A stretch of 41,582 nucleotides of DNA, taken from assembly GCF_016901675.1 (NCBI RefSeq), contig NZ_JACJKU010000004.1:1-41582 (forward strand), read 5' to 3'. Every line of letters begins with the position of its first letter. Positions within the stretch are counted from its first letter, which is position 1. Below, piece after piece: positions 1 to 8,966 of the stretch. The DNA comes from Limosilactobacillus coleohominis. GTDB taxonomy: Bacteria; Bacillota; Bacilli; Lactobacillales; Lactobacillaceae. The translations under genes were made by a program, and so were the position numbers. The notes under the pieces were generated by a model. The model worked only from the letters and a program-made list of their open reading frames with translations. It was not told the origin of the DNA and searched no databases.

Positions 1-109
1 AATGTCGCATAAGGCACAAACTAAAAGGCAAGACGCCGATTGAATATCGGAATCTTGCCTTAGAAAAAGTTGCCTAAATTAAAGTGTCCAACTTATAGGG
101 TTCACTTCA
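1..109 (+). mobile_element. Right end of an IS3-family (IS150-like) insertion sequence
   Basis: The frame from position 3 to the TAA at 75-77 reads CRIRHKLKGKTPIEYRNLAL and ends EKVA. This is the usual C-terminal signature of IS3-family OrfB transposases (RI..KLKG.(S/T)P.EYR). It is followed by a putative terminal inverted repeat at 85-109, TGTCCAACTTATAGGG then TTCACTTCA, which ends in CA as IS150-group elements do. Only the 3' tip of the element lies in the window. The coding tip also holds a hairpin (25-33 paired with 53-61, inner stem 36-40 with 46-50). The family call comes from sequence memory; the exact IS name is unknown. Confidence 0.8.
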
Positions 110-149
110 CGTCCATTAAGTCCTTTTTAAATTTGGCAAAAATAAGTAC

Positions 150-177
150 AAAAAAAGGAACGCCATTGTGGCGTTCG
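150..177 (-). terminator. Rho-independent terminator of gnd
   Basis: A perfect 7-bp stem (158-164 with 170-176, GAACGCC/GGCGTTC) has a 5-nt loop. On the minus strand it is followed by a run of seven T (150-156 on plus). It lies 13 bp downstream of the gnd stop codon. Confidence 0.9.
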
Positions 178-189
178 CTTCTTTATTAA

Positions 190-1626
190 CTATTGTTCTT
201 CATACCAGCTGTAGTGGAAGTTACCAGGACGGTCAGTCCGTTCGTAAGTGTGAGCACCGAAGTAGTCACGTTGTGCTTGAAGCAAGTTAGCAGGAAGCAC
301 TTCTGCACGGAATGAGTCGTAGTAGCTAATAGCAGCACTTAATGCAGGAACTGGTACACCAGCCTTAACGGCAAGAGATACAACATCACGAATTGCACGT
401 TGATACTTCTTAGCAACATCTTTGAAGTAATCATCGAACAAGAGGTTCTTGAGATCTGGGTTCTTAGTGTAAGCATCAGTGATGTTTTGTAAGAATTGTG
501 CACGAATAATGCATCCTGCACGCCAGATTTGTGCTAATTCGCCATACTTCAAGTTCCAACCGTAACGTTCGGAGTCGATCCGCATTTGTTCGAATCCTTG
601 AGCATAACTCATAACCTTACCAAAGTAGAGGGCTTGACGAATCTTTTCAACTAATTCTTTCTTATCGTCAATGGAAATTGCATCAACGTCTTCAGGCAAT
701 TCCTTGCTTGCTTGAACACGTTCGTCCTTCATCATTGAGATGTAACGAGCGTAAACAGCTTCAGTGATAACTGATTGTGGAGCACCACCATCAAGAGCAG
801 TTTCAGAACTCCACTTACCAGTACCCTTGTTAGCACCACGGTCAAGAATCATATCAACGATTGGAGCATTCTTGTCATCACCGAGGTCATCCTTACGAGT
901 AAGAATGTCAGCTGTGATGTCAACAAGGTAGCTGCTTAATTCACCCTTGTTCCATTCAGCGAAGGTCTTGGCAATGTCATCAACTGGCATCTTCAAAACA
1001 TTCCGCATGATGTTGTAACTTTCGTCAATTAATTCTTCATCACCGTATTCGATACCGTTGTGAACCATCTTGACATAGTGACCAGCACCATTAGGGCCGA
1101 TGTAGGCAACACATGGCTTGCCATCTTCTTCAGCCTTAGCAGCAATTTTAGTTAGGATAGGGGCAACTAAGTCATAAGCTTCCTTTTGACCACCTGGCAT
1201 CAGGGAAGGACCGTGGAGAGCACCAAGTTCACCACCGGAAACACCCATACCGATAAAGTTGATACCAGACTTGTCTAACTTAGCGTTACGAGCCATGGTG
1301 TCATGGAAGTTGGTGTTACCACCGTCGATAAGGACATCACCCTTGTCAAGTAATGGTAATAATTCATCAATAACAGCATCAGTTGGTTTACCAGCCTTAA
1401 CCATCATCAGGATACGACGTGGCTTTTCAAGGGAGTCAACAAAGTCCTTAATTGTGTAACTAGGGACCAGATTCTTGTCACTGTGGTCACGGATCATTTC
1501 ATCAGTCCGGTTACGGTGACGGTTGTATACTCCAACGGTGAAACCGCGACTTTCGATGTTCAATGCAAGGTTCTTACCCATAACGGCAAGACCTACAACA
1601 CCAATTTGCGCTTTCTTATCTGACAT
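190..1626 (-). CDS. gnd: 6-phosphogluconate dehydrogenase, decarboxylating
   Basis: Converts 6-phosphogluconate plus NAD(P)+ to ribulose-5-phosphate, CO2 and NAD(P)H in the cytosol. This is the second oxidative step of the phosphoketolase pathway. The 478-residue product has the N-terminal Rossmann motif [14 protein letters not shown], the substrate-binding stretch [18 protein letters not shown], the catalytic segment [14 protein letters not shown], and the conserved C-terminal [10 protein letters not shown]. Length and motifs are full. The start chosen is the ATG at 1624-1626 (MSDKKAQ), which has AAGGAG ten bases upstream; an in-frame ATG ten codons earlier lacks a site. It is monocistronic, with its own promoter and terminator. 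zwf lies 2 kb upstream on the same strand, separated by a permease. Confidence 0.97.
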   Translation of the reverse strand: MSDKKAQIGVVGLAVMGKNLALNIESRGFTVGVYNRHRNRTDEMIRDHSDKNLVPSYTIKDFVDSLEKPRRILMMVKAGKPTDAVIDELLPLLDKGDVLIDGGNTNFHDTMARNAKLDKSGINFIGMGVSGGELGALHGPSLMPGGQKEAYDLVAPILTKIAAKAEEDGKPCVAYIGPNGAGHYVKMVHNGIEYGDEELIDESYNIMRNVLKMPVDDIAKTFAEWNKGELSSYLVDITADILTRKDDLGDDKNAPIVDMILDRGANKGTGKWSSETALDGGAPQSVITEAVYARYISMMKDERVQASKELPEDVDAISIDDKKELVEKIRQALYFGKVMSYAQGFEQMRIDSERYGWNLKYGELAQIWRAGCIIRAQFLQNITDAYTKNPDLKNLLFDDYFKDVAKKYQRAIRDVVSLAVKAGVPVPALSAAISYYDSFRAEVLPANLLQAQRDYFGAHTYERTDRPGNFHYSWYEEQ

Positions 1627-1668
1627 TGTGTTGTCACACTCCTTAATAAAATACATTTTACGGTTCCT

Positions 1669-1697
1669 ATTATACCAGAAAGAAAAGCGATATTAAA
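1669..1697 (-). promoter_or_regulatory. Predicted gnd promoter
   Basis: On the minus strand there is a perfect -10 TATAAT (1669-1674) with an extended TGG element. A weak -35 TTTAAT (1692-1697) sits 17 bp away. The rest of the 321-bp gnd/permease spacer (1627-1947) holds only this promoter and the permease terminator; I see no other element in it. Confidence 0.7.
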
Positions 1698-1870
1698 ACT
1701 ATTTGAGAAACTTTGCACAAACATTTCTTTTAACTGAAATGGGTCTAATTAAAGCGGGAAATGATTAGAGTTGACAAGTAGTGCAATCGGTTGCTAAACG
1801 TTTGCCAAATCCATGATTGGTATAGCTTTGCTAACCAGGAATGTTGGACTTTGTTCAATATGTGAACAAT

Positions 1871-1916
1871 AAAAAAGAGGAATTATAAAAGCCACAAATG
1901 ACTTTGACAATTCCTC
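1871..1916 (-). terminator. Terminator of the APC permease gene
   Basis: Stem GAGGAATT (1877-1884) pairs with AATTCCTC (1909-1916), followed on the minus strand by TTTTTT (1871-1876). The loop is long and can form a weaker inner pairing. Confidence 0.8.
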
Positions 1917-1947
1917 ATGAAATATTGTTTAAATACTTTTCACGTAT

Positions 1948-3267
1948 TTATTTACCACTGTTTTCTTTCAAGGCCTTATCACGCTTGTTTTGGCCAGTAA
2001 TGAAGTAGAATGGCAAGATAATTAACAAGGCACCGAAGCCTAAGATTAATTGCTTTGCAGTTGCGTGGGCTAATAGCCATACAGAAGCAACCACGGCGAG
2101 AACTGGAATGAACCAGCCACCAGGGATCTTGAAGGAACGTTTTTGATCCTTCTTGGTCTTTCTAAATACCAAGACTGCTAAGCAGGTTGGAATGTATTGA
2201 GCAAACCGTGAAACAACTGAAATGGCAACCAGAGTGGTGTATGAACCAGACCAAGCAACAGCCATTGCCAAGCAAGTGTGAATAATAATGGCGACGTAAG
2301 GAGCACCCTTACTGTTTTCAGCACCGAGCTTCTTTGGCATTTGGTGGTTGTCAGCTAATGAAGCAGCTAACCGTGGTGAAATGAACGAACTGTTTAGCGC
2401 AAGTCCTCCCATGGATAAAAAGGTACCAATAACAATAATGGATTCACCGGCCCGGCCAGCAACTGCTTGGGCTGCGTCTTGCAGAGGCACAGAACTGTGT
2501 GCTAATCCAGAACCAAGAATACCAACACATGATACAACAACTAGAATATAAATAGTTGCAACGATGAGAATTACTAGTAGCAATGCACGTGGTAAGTTCT
2601 TTGAAGCGTCTTTCATGTTTCCGGCTGTAATAACTAGGGATTCAATCCCAGTAAAGACCATGAAAAGAGTAATCGTAGCATTAGCAAAACCATTGGCAGT
2701 ACTTCCTGGTAAGAAGAACGGGTGGAAGTTAGCAGGGTGAAGGAAGAATAATCCAACAATTGCAACTAATAAAATTGGTACTAACTTAGCAACCGTTACG
2801 ACGTTGTTAAAGACTTCAGAAGTTTTAACACCAGTTAAGTTAATTAGAATCAGAATAATACCGATGATAGTTACGATGATGTTCTTGGCAGTAGTAGTGG
2901 CTAATGGTTTGTAGACACCACCAATTGCTGTTGCAATCGCAACATACAGGGTTCCTTCAGCGATGATTCGAATTGCCCAAGTAACAACCCCAACTTCATA
3001 ACCTACGAATGGTCCAAAGGCAGTTTTGGCATACAGATATGCACCACCAGTTTCGGTGAAAAGCCCCGCACATTCTGCGAAACACATTCCAATCATCAAA
3101 ACTAGTACAGCATCTGCACATAGAGCTAAGATACTAGCGGGACCAAACAAGTTATATCCTTGTCCAGGAAGTAAGAAGATTCCTGAACCGAGGATTCCGT
3201 TTACCCCGAATAGAATGATACTCCAAAAGCCCATTTGTCTTTCAACCGAGCTCTTATTTGTACTCAT
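1948..3267 (-). CDS. APC-superfamily amino-acid permease
   Basis: A 439-residue integral membrane protein with about 12 hydrophobic segments. The N-terminal signature GVNGILGSGIFLLPG is the TM1 substrate-binding loop of the amino acid/polyamine/organocation (APC) superfamily. TM6 carries FTGIESLV. The protein is expected to exchange or take up amino acids across the cytoplasmic membrane; the substrate cannot be read from sequence. The start ATG (3265-3267) has AGAGGTGA upstream. A promoter is visible on the minus strand: -35 TTGCGG (3334-3339), 17 bp, extended -10 TGTGATAAT (3311-3316). It sits between zwf and gnd but has its own promoter and terminator, so it need not share their regulation. 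Confidence 0.85.
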   Translation of the reverse strand: MSTNKSSVERQMGFWSIILFGVNGILGSGIFLLPGQGYNLFGPASILALCADAVLVLMIGMCFAECAGLFTETGGAYLYAKTAFGPFVGYEVGVVTWAIRIIAEGTLYVAIATAIGGVYKPLATTTAKNIIVTIIGIILILINLTGVKTSEVFNNVVTVAKLVPILLVAIVGLFFLHPANFHPFFLPGSTANGFANATITLFMVFTGIESLVITAGNMKDASKNLPRALLLVILIVATIYILVVVSCVGILGSGLAHSSVPLQDAAQAVAGRAGESIIVIGTFLSMGGLALNSSFISPRLAASLADNHQMPKKLGAENSKGAPYVAIIIHTCLAMAVAWSGSYTTLVAISVVSRFAQYIPTCLAVLVFRKTKKDQKRSFKIPGGWFIPVLAVVASVWLLAHATAKQLILGFGALLIILPFYFITGQNKRDKALKENSGK

Positions 3268-3433
3268 AATAATGTCACCTCTTAAACTTAGTGAAACTAG
3301 CTACAACTCTATTATCACATTTTCACGGGTCAACCGCAAATTACAGTTGGAATTTTATGCAATAATAAGTCATTTGTATTTAATTGGCTCATAAACACTT
3401 ACTTAATCAACAATCATTAGTAAGCCAGTTAAA

Positions 3434-3479
3434 TTAAAAAAATCCTGAAATTGCTAGATGTTCTAACAGTTTCAGGATT
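3434..3479 (-). terminator. zwf terminator
   Basis: Stem AATCCTGAAA (3441-3450) pairs with TTTCAGGATT (3470-3479). Seven T follow on the minus strand. Confidence 0.9.
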
Positions 3480-3493
3480 TTGAATTATATTAA

Positions 3494-4975
3494 TTACTTA
3501 TTGAGGCGGTAGACCCATTGACGACCATCGCGTTCAAGTAATTCTTCAGCGGCCACTGGACCCATTGATCCAGGGATGTAGTTAGGGAATTGTGGTTCTT
3601 CAATGTCCCATAGCTTCCGTGCAACATCGACAAATTTCCAAGCGTAGGCAATTTCTGACCAAGAAGCAAAATTAGTGTGGTTGCCTTCTAGGGCATCATG
3701 GAAGAGTCGTTCATAAGGTTCTGGAGATTCAGCCTTGGTGGAGTCATCTTGCATGAACTTCAAATCTACAGGTTCAGTGTTAAACCCTTGACCAGCACTC
3801 TTGGCGTTAACCCGTAATGAGAAACCAGCGTCCGGTTCAACAAAAATAGTTAACACATTGCTCTTTAGTGATTGATCAGACTTCATCCGTGGGTTAGCAA
3901 AAATATCAATCAATGGCTTTTTGAAGACCACATCAATACGGGTAAACTTATCTGCCAGCTTCTTACCAGTACGGACATAGAAAGGAACGCCAGACCAACG
4001 ATAGTTATCAAACAAAAGCTTAGCAGCGACAAAAGTTTCAGTGTTTGAATTTGGATCAACACCGTCTTCATCACGATAAGCGTTAGTGTTTTGCCCAGCA
4101 TCATATTGACCCCGTACGAAGTTGGAAGCAGCTTCAGATGGAGTATAAACACGTAGAGACCGTAAAGCCTTGATCTTTTCAACCCGAACATCACTATCAG
4201 TAAATGAGACCGGTTGTTCCATTGCTAATTGAGCAACCACTTGCATGATGTGATTTTGCATCATGTCACGTAAAGCACCGGAATTGTCGTAATATCCAGC
4301 CCGTTCTTCAACACCTAACTTTTCACTTAATGTGACTTGGATGTTGTCAATGTAACGGTTATTCCAAAGTGATTCAATAATAGTATTGCCAAACCGCAAT
4401 GCTTCGATGTTCTGAATCATTTCCTTGCCTAGATAGTGGTCAATCCGGAAAATTTGGTTTTCATCAAAAGTTTCTGATAATTCGTCATTTAATTTCTTTG
4501 CAGATGCAAAATCACGACCGAATGGCTTTTCAATAACCAAACGGTTGTAACCATCTTCAGAAAGTAAACCTTGTTTCTTTAGGTTTAATGCAATGGTACC
4601 AAAGAATTGAGGTGCCATTGACATGTAGAACAGACGGTTGCCATCGCATTCGAACTTATCGTTAAGATCTTTGATGCGGTCTTTTAAAGCCACGTAGTGT
4701 TCAGGCTTAGTGACGTCATGTGATTGAAAGAAGAAGTGTTTTACAAAGTCATGAGCCTGGCCCTTTTCAGTCTCTTTAATGCCACTGATGGACTTGGCAA
4801 CCATTTCTTGAAACTCTTCATCGCTCTTTTGACGACGGGAAGTACCAAGTAGTGCAAAATGGTCAGCAATGTAACCCTTTTGATATAACTTAAAAAGTGA
4901 TGGATAGAGCTTGCGTTGTGCTAGATCACCAGCAGCTCCAAACAACGTAATAACAGCTTTGTTTTCCTTAGCCAA
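3494..4975 (-). CDS. zwf: Glucose-6-phosphate 1-dehydrogenase
   Basis: Oxidises glucose-6-phosphate to 6-phosphogluconolactone with NAD(P)+, the entry step of the oxidative branch. The 493-residue protein shows the N-terminal nucleotide-binding GAAGDLAQRKLYPSL, the EKPFGRD motif near residue 150 and the active-site RIDHYLGKE near residues 177-185. The start needs care. An in-frame GTG at 4982-4984 overlaps the Shine-Dalgarno sequence itself (AAGAGGAG), so it is unlikely. A TTG at 4973-4975 lies 8 bases after AGGAG and gives MAKENKAVITLF, the expected N terminus. A perfect -10 TATAAT lies upstream on the minus strand (5024-5029), but its -35 is weak. Confidence 0.95.
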   Translation of the reverse strand: MAKENKAVITLFGAAGDLAQRKLYPSLFKLYQKGYIADHFALLGTSRRQKSDEEFQEMVAKSISGIKETEKGQAHDFVKHFFFQSHDVTKPEHYVALKDRIKDLNDKFECDGNRLFYMSMAPQFFGTIALNLKKQGLLSEDGYNRLVIEKPFGRDFASAKKLNDELSETFDENQIFRIDHYLGKEMIQNIEALRFGNTIIESLWNNRYIDNIQVTLSEKLGVEERAGYYDNSGALRDMMQNHIMQVVAQLAMEQPVSFTDSDVRVEKIKALRSLRVYTPSEAASNFVRGQYDAGQNTNAYRDEDGVDPNSNTETFVAAKLLFDNYRWSGVPFYVRTGKKLADKFTRIDVVFKKPLIDIFANPRMKSDQSLKSNVLTIFVEPDAGFSLRVNAKSAGQGFNTEPVDLKFMQDDSTKAESPEPYERLFHDALEGNHTNFASWSEIAYAWKFVDVARKLWDIEEPQFPNYIPGSMGPVAAEELLERDGRQWVYRLNK

Positions 4976-5176
4976 AATGTTCACTCCTCTTGAATGTGAT
5001 TAAATATTCACTCATCGGGTATGATTATATACTTTAAAACAACCGATTGCATTAAAAAGGGAGCGTTTTCTTTTCTTGTTAAATTATTAACAAAATGGCT
5101 CAAACTACCGACGGCTTGTGGCTTTGGCTTTTGATAAATGTTTAGCAAAAATTGGTCTAGTTCAAATTTTTTTAAA

Positions 5177-6355
5177 TTAATTTTCGATATATGGTTGCTT
5201 TTCTGCTAGCAATCCAAAAATTGTGCAAATTACAACTACTAAAAATGAAACTAAAAGACTCCAATCCCAAGTATTAGTGACCGACTTTAACCATCCTGTA
5301 GAGACTGGCCCTAGTGCCGCAATAATGTATCCTACTGATTGCACCATTCCAGAAAGATCTCGGGTAGTATTAGGATTCTTAGTTTTCAGGCCAAAGAGGG
5401 TCATGATAAGTGAGTAACTGGCGGCCGTGCCTAATCCAAGACAGAGCGTCATGATAGTATAGTAGGCAAAATTGTTGGTAGGTAGCATCAAGCCTAAAAA
5501 CCCAATTGCGGTTAGAATAGATGACCCCCAAATTAACGCATTACGTTTGGCCATTTTGCTAGCCCATAGTGGGATTACGAATGCCGCTGGCATCGAAAAT
5601 AGTTGCAAGAAACCTGCAATGATACTAGCTGCGTTACTTGACATTCCATGGTTTCTGGCGATGGTTGGTAACCAGGTGACAGTAATGTAAAAAGACATGG
5701 ATGAACCAGCCATGTAAAGCAGCAGACACCATGCACGCCAGTTATGCCAAACTGACTGATGTTTTGCTAATTTGATTTGTTTATTAACTGGGTGAACGGG
5801 ATGATGAACATTGGGTAACCATACCAAAAGCGTGATAATTACCAGTGTTGAGAGGATCATAACGGCGATTTGCCAGTTGAATAATAAGGTTAATGGTGTA
5901 ATAACGTACGCAAAAATAGCACTGAACATATCTAAGGCAACACCATATAGACTAGTCATCAATCCGACTTGGTTGGGAAGCTGTTCGGTAATAATCGCAG
6001 GCAAGAGAACATTAATAAATGTAATCGCAATGCCAATCAAGAGGGTACCAATTAACAAGGCGGAATATGAGATTACTCTGGTATAGGCTCCAATGATGAG
6101 CACGATTAGTGCACCGAGAATTGCCACATTATTACCAACACGGCGACAAATCAATGGAACAAATGATGATAAAATCCCAAAGCAAAGCAGGGGAATAGTC
6201 GTTAACATTCCTAAACTGGTGACGGGAACGTGAAAAGAACCAGCAATTTCGGTAATAACTGAAGGTAATGCTGTAAATGGTGATCGCATACATGCGCCTA
6301 ATAAAATAATGCCTGCAATTAAGAAGGCTTTTTTTAAAGATTTATTTTGCTGCAT
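5177..6355 (-). CDS. MFS transporter, CynX/NimT family
   Basis: A 392-residue membrane protein with about 12 transmembrane segments. The N-terminal region MRSPFTALPSVITEIAGSF followed by LGMLTTIPLLCFG is typical of the CynX/NimT (cyanate or nitroimidazole transport) branch of the major facilitator superfamily. Substrate and direction are unknown. I chose the ATG at 6353-6355 (MQQNKSL), which has GGGAGAA upstream; the upstream in-frame start (to 6382) has no site. It is divergent from the VOC gene at 6470, with about 115 bp between them. No clear terminator is seen in the 201-bp spacer to zwf. Confidence 0.85.
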   Translation of the reverse strand: MQQNKSLKKAFLIAGIILLGACMRSPFTALPSVITEIAGSFHVPVTSLGMLTTIPLLCFGILSSFVPLICRRVGNNVAILGALIVLIIGAYTRVISYSALLIGTLLIGIAITFINVLLPAIITEQLPNQVGLMTSLYGVALDMFSAIFAYVITPLTLLFNWQIAVMILSTLVIITLLVWLPNVHHPVHPVNKQIKLAKHQSVWHNWRAWCLLLYMAGSSMSFYITVTWLPTIARNHGMSSNAASIIAGFLQLFSMPAAFVIPLWASKMAKRNALIWGSSILTAIGFLGLMLPTNNFAYYTIMTLCLGLGTAASYSLIMTLFGLKTKNPNTTRDLSGMVQSVGYIIAALGPVSTGWLKSVTNTWDWSLLVSFLVVVICTIFGLLAEKQPYIEN

Positions 6356-6411
6356 AATTCTTCTCCCGTTCCGTATAATCACCCTTATCTTAGCATATTC
6401 AAGGCGTTAAT

Positions 6412-6440
6412 TTGACTATGTTTGTCTAAACAAATATACT
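6412..6440 (+). promoter_or_regulatory. Predicted promoter of the PhnB-like gene
   Basis: -35 TTGACT (6412-6417), 17-bp spacer, -10 TATACT (6435-6440), 30 bp upstream of the ATG. Confidence 0.75.
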
Positions 6441-6469
6441 ATAAGAAGATCTTTTTACGGAGGAATACA

Positions 6470-6892
6470 ATGGCGGCAGATATATACCCCTTTTTAACTT
6501 TCGAAAATTCGAAACAGGCAATGGACTACTATGTTCAAGAGTTCGGGGCTGAAATTATCACAAGAACTCCTTTCACCGAAGAACAGGTGCAGGGATTAGG
6601 ATTGAATGTTGAAGACCTTTCTGGAACAACGGCAGTCGGCGAGTTTGTCGTAGCAGGTCAGCGGATACTGTGTGGTGATGCAACAATGACCATGCCACAA
6701 GCATCATCATTAGTATCAATATTTTTAGATTTTGATGGAGACGCTGCTGCAGCAAAAGAACTGTTTGATCATTTAGCATCATCTGACCAACAACGGGTGA
6801 CGTTACCATTTGCGGATCACATGGTAGGTAAGCAGTTGGGACAGATTGTTGATAAGTATGGTGTAACTTGGTACATCAGTGCTGGGAGATAA
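6470..6892 (+). CDS. VOC-superfamily PhnB-like protein
   Basis: A 140-residue single-domain cytosolic protein of the glyoxalase/bleomycin-resistance fold. The N-terminal YPFLTFENSKQAMDYY followed by FGAEII is typical of the PhnB/3-demethylubiquinone-like branch. The C terminus VDKYGVTWYIS is the usual last strand. Its chemical role is unknown; PhnB-like proteins are often unassigned. The ATG at 6470 follows ACGGAGGA and a good promoter. The longer frame from 6422 starts inside the promoter, so I rejected it. It is convergent with the NrdI gene, with a shared terminator between them. Confidence 0.85.
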   Translation: MAADIYPFLTFENSKQAMDYYVQEFGAEIITRTPFTEEQVQGLGLNVEDLSGTTAVGEFVVAGQRILCGDATMTMPQASSLVSIFLDFDGDAAAAKELFDHLASSDQQRVTLPFADHMVGKQLGQIVDKYGVTWYISAGR

Positions 6893-6916
6893 ACATTTTT
6901 AATAATCTATAAATTA

Positions 6917-6956
6917 AAAGAGGATGACATTGGTAATTTCCAGTGTCATCCTCTTT
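6917..6956. terminator. Bidirectional terminator between PhnB-like gene and nrdI
   Basis: A 13-bp perfect stem (6917-6929 with 6944-6956, AAAGAGGATGACA and its complement). A/T runs on both sides let it serve both convergent genes. Confidence 0.85.
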
Positions 6957-6961
6957 ATCAT

Positions 6962-7432
6962 TTAATTATTTTGGGAATCCTTCCAACGTTTTTGAAGAAT
7001 ACTATAAATAGTATCGATGTCTTCATCAGTACCACGTAATTCATAGTCAGCTAAAAATGGGGTGTTAAATTTTTTAGAATACATCCGTGCTGTTAAACAA
7101 TATTGTTCATTGAAATTTTTATTACCACTACCAACAATACCAAGACACTTTTTATAGTTATCATGCGAATCAATATACTCGCCTAAAGCATTGGTCATTA
7201 ATTCAGTAAAGCCTGAATCAAATCCATTACCACCATCCAGATAAGTAGGAACGAACGCAAAAAAGTTCTTTTCTTCCGCTTCTGGGAGTGTTTGATCTGT
7301 AATTTCCTTTAAGTTGATTTCCAAGTCACGACTATTAATACTATGTTGCTGTTTAGCAAAAGCTTGTAGACGTTTTAAGAAAGAACGGGTATTACCCTCA
7401 ATTGAGATGTATAAGATGTTAATTTTATCCAT
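6962..7432 (-). CDS. nrdI: NrdI-like flavodoxin
   Basis: A 156-residue protein with the flavodoxin-like N terminus ILYISIEGNTRSFLKRL (phosphate-binding SxxGNT region) and the NrdI signature GIVGSGNKNFNEQYCLTA, plus the C-terminal ELRGTDEDI. NrdI keeps the manganese/tyrosyl cofactor of class Ib ribonucleotide reductase active. Here no nrdE, nrdF or nrdH is adjacent; it lies 25 bp downstream of the interrupted CNNM gene and is probably co-transcribed with it. I chose the ATG at 7430-7432 (MDKINIL), spaced properly after GGAGAAA. The upstream ATG at 7450 would place the ribosome site inside the gene. Confidence 0.85.
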   Translation of the reverse strand: MDKINILYISIEGNTRSFLKRLQAFAKQQHSINSRDLEINLKEITDQTLPEAEEKNFFAFVPTYLDGGNGFDSGFTELMTNALGEYIDSHDNYKKCLGIVGSGNKNFNEQYCLTARMYSKKFNTPFLADYELRGTDEDIDTIYSILQKRWKDSQNN

Positions 7433-7457
7433 AATGCATTTCTCCAACATTTAATTT

Positions 7458-8810
7458 TTACTTTGCAGTATTTGATGAACCTTGATTTTCGACTGGACTT
7501 ACTTCGAACCAGTCAATGTATGAATTTTCATAATCTCGAATTGTTAATTTGAGATCGCCAATCTTGATGGTGTCATTATTTTTGATATGAGGGAAGTTAT
7601 CAATCACATAACCAGACAAAGTAACGGCATCATCAGCTTCAAATGATTTGATATCCTCGTGGAAAAATCGCTCAAAATCATATGTAGTGGTTTTTCCATC
7701 GACCTTATAATGGCCATCAGGCATTTTACTGATCATGTTGTCAGCAACGTTATCAATCTCATCCCGAACGGTGCCAAACAATTCTTCATAGATGTCTTTA
7801 TCAGTAATGATTCCTGAAGTACCACCATATTCATCAACCACAACCACCATTGGAACACGAGTGTGAATCATTTATTCCAATACTTCGGTGATGGCTGTAT
7901 TCTCAGGTGTTGTTGGTAAATGACGAAGAACCTTAGAAACAGATAAATTACCATTAATCCGGGCCTGTTTAATTAGGTCATAATTAAACACATAACCCAC
8001 GATTTTATCCTTATCATTATCGGCAACGACTGGTAAACGACTGTACTTGGTTTTGATGTATTCGTTCAGTGCATCGTTAACAGTTTTAGTAATATCAATC
8101 ACTGTTAATTGCGTCCGGTCAATCATAATATCCTTTGCAACTTTATCATTAAATTTAAAGGCACGCTCCATATAAAGAAGGTCTCCACGTTCCAAGGCCC
8201 CACCCTTAACAGAATTTCGGGTTAAACTAATGATCTCTCCTTGCGAAAGGACTTCATCATTTTCATCTGCTGGTTTCATACCAAGCATTCTCACAATTCC
8301 ATTTGCGGATGAATTTAGCAGCCAAACAAATGGGTAAAAGATAATGTGAAAATAATGAAGTGGTGTCACAGTTAACATCATCATTTTGACAGGGATGTCA
8401 ATGGCAATGTTTTTAGGGACGATTTCAGTTAATACCACCTCTAAATAAGTTAACAGCAAAACGCCTAAGACAGCACTAATCACATGAACCATGCTCTGGT
8501 TTAACGACCATCCAGGCAAGTGGAGAGCATCTACCAGTAGTTCTTCCAGTGTTTCCTCACCAATCCAACCAAGAATAATTCCACACACAGAGGTACCAAC
8601 CTGTGTCGTAGAAAGGTATTCTGTTAAGTTGGATACCATTTTAATAGCACGTTTAATTTTAATCGATGGCTTGTCCAGCTGAGCTTGTTTTTCTTGTAAG
8701 GCAGTTATACGAACCTGTACTAAAGCAAATTCAGCAGCCACAAAAAACGCTGCAAAGATAAACGTGACGATGATGATCAAAATGTTGACCATTATCTGAC
8801 TCTTATCCAA
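7458..8810 (-). pseudogene. CNNM/HlyC-CorC family membrane protein, interrupted by in-frame TAA
   Basis: The frame encodes a 450-codon hemolysin-family (CNNM, cation efflux/magnesium-related) protein. The N-terminal DUF21 membrane domain covers about residues 5-190 (FAAFFVAAEFALVQVR, TTQVGTSVCGIILGWIGE). A CBS pair follows (SRLPVVADNDKDKIVGYV, then VPMVVVVDEYGGTSGIITDKD), and a C-terminal CorC/HlyC domain ends near residue 450. An in-frame TAA at 7872-7874 lies between ITEVLE and MIHTRVP. Both sides are well conserved and share one frame. The codon is one change from CAA (Gln) or GAA (Glu). The stop is directly followed by ATG, so re-initiation of a 137-residue C-terminal piece is possible. 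The start is TTG at 8808-8810 after GGGAG (10-base gap); ATG at 8790-8792 is an alternative. Confidence 0.85.
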
Positions 8811-8865
8811 AGTTCAAGACTCCCATTTCTGTATAATTACTACTACGTAACTGGCAATAATCAAG

Positions 8866-8892
8866 ATAATATCGCATAGCGATATTATTATA
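8866..8892. promoter_or_regulatory. 9-bp inverted repeat beside an extended -10
   Basis: ATAATATCG (8866-8874) and CGATATTAT (8880-8888) form a perfect 9-bp inverted repeat with a 5-bp spacer. It overlaps an extended -10 TGGTATAAT read on the minus strand (hexamer 8887-8892) towards the CNNM gene. It looks like an operator. The divergent gene at 8967 could share it. Confidence 0.5.
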
Positions 8893-8966
8893 CCATGGTA
8901 AACTAAATACGAAATGATATAAATGCTGAATTTAACAAAAGGGAGACGCTTTCAGGAGAATGATGA

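Noticed and set aside
25-61. Hairpin taken as the gnd terminator
   Set aside because: It lies inside the transposase coding tip. A better terminator with T7 lies at 150-177, closer to gnd.
4982-4984. GTG start for zwf
   Set aside because: It overlaps the ribosome binding site itself; the TTG at 4973-4975 has proper spacing and gives the family's usual N terminus.
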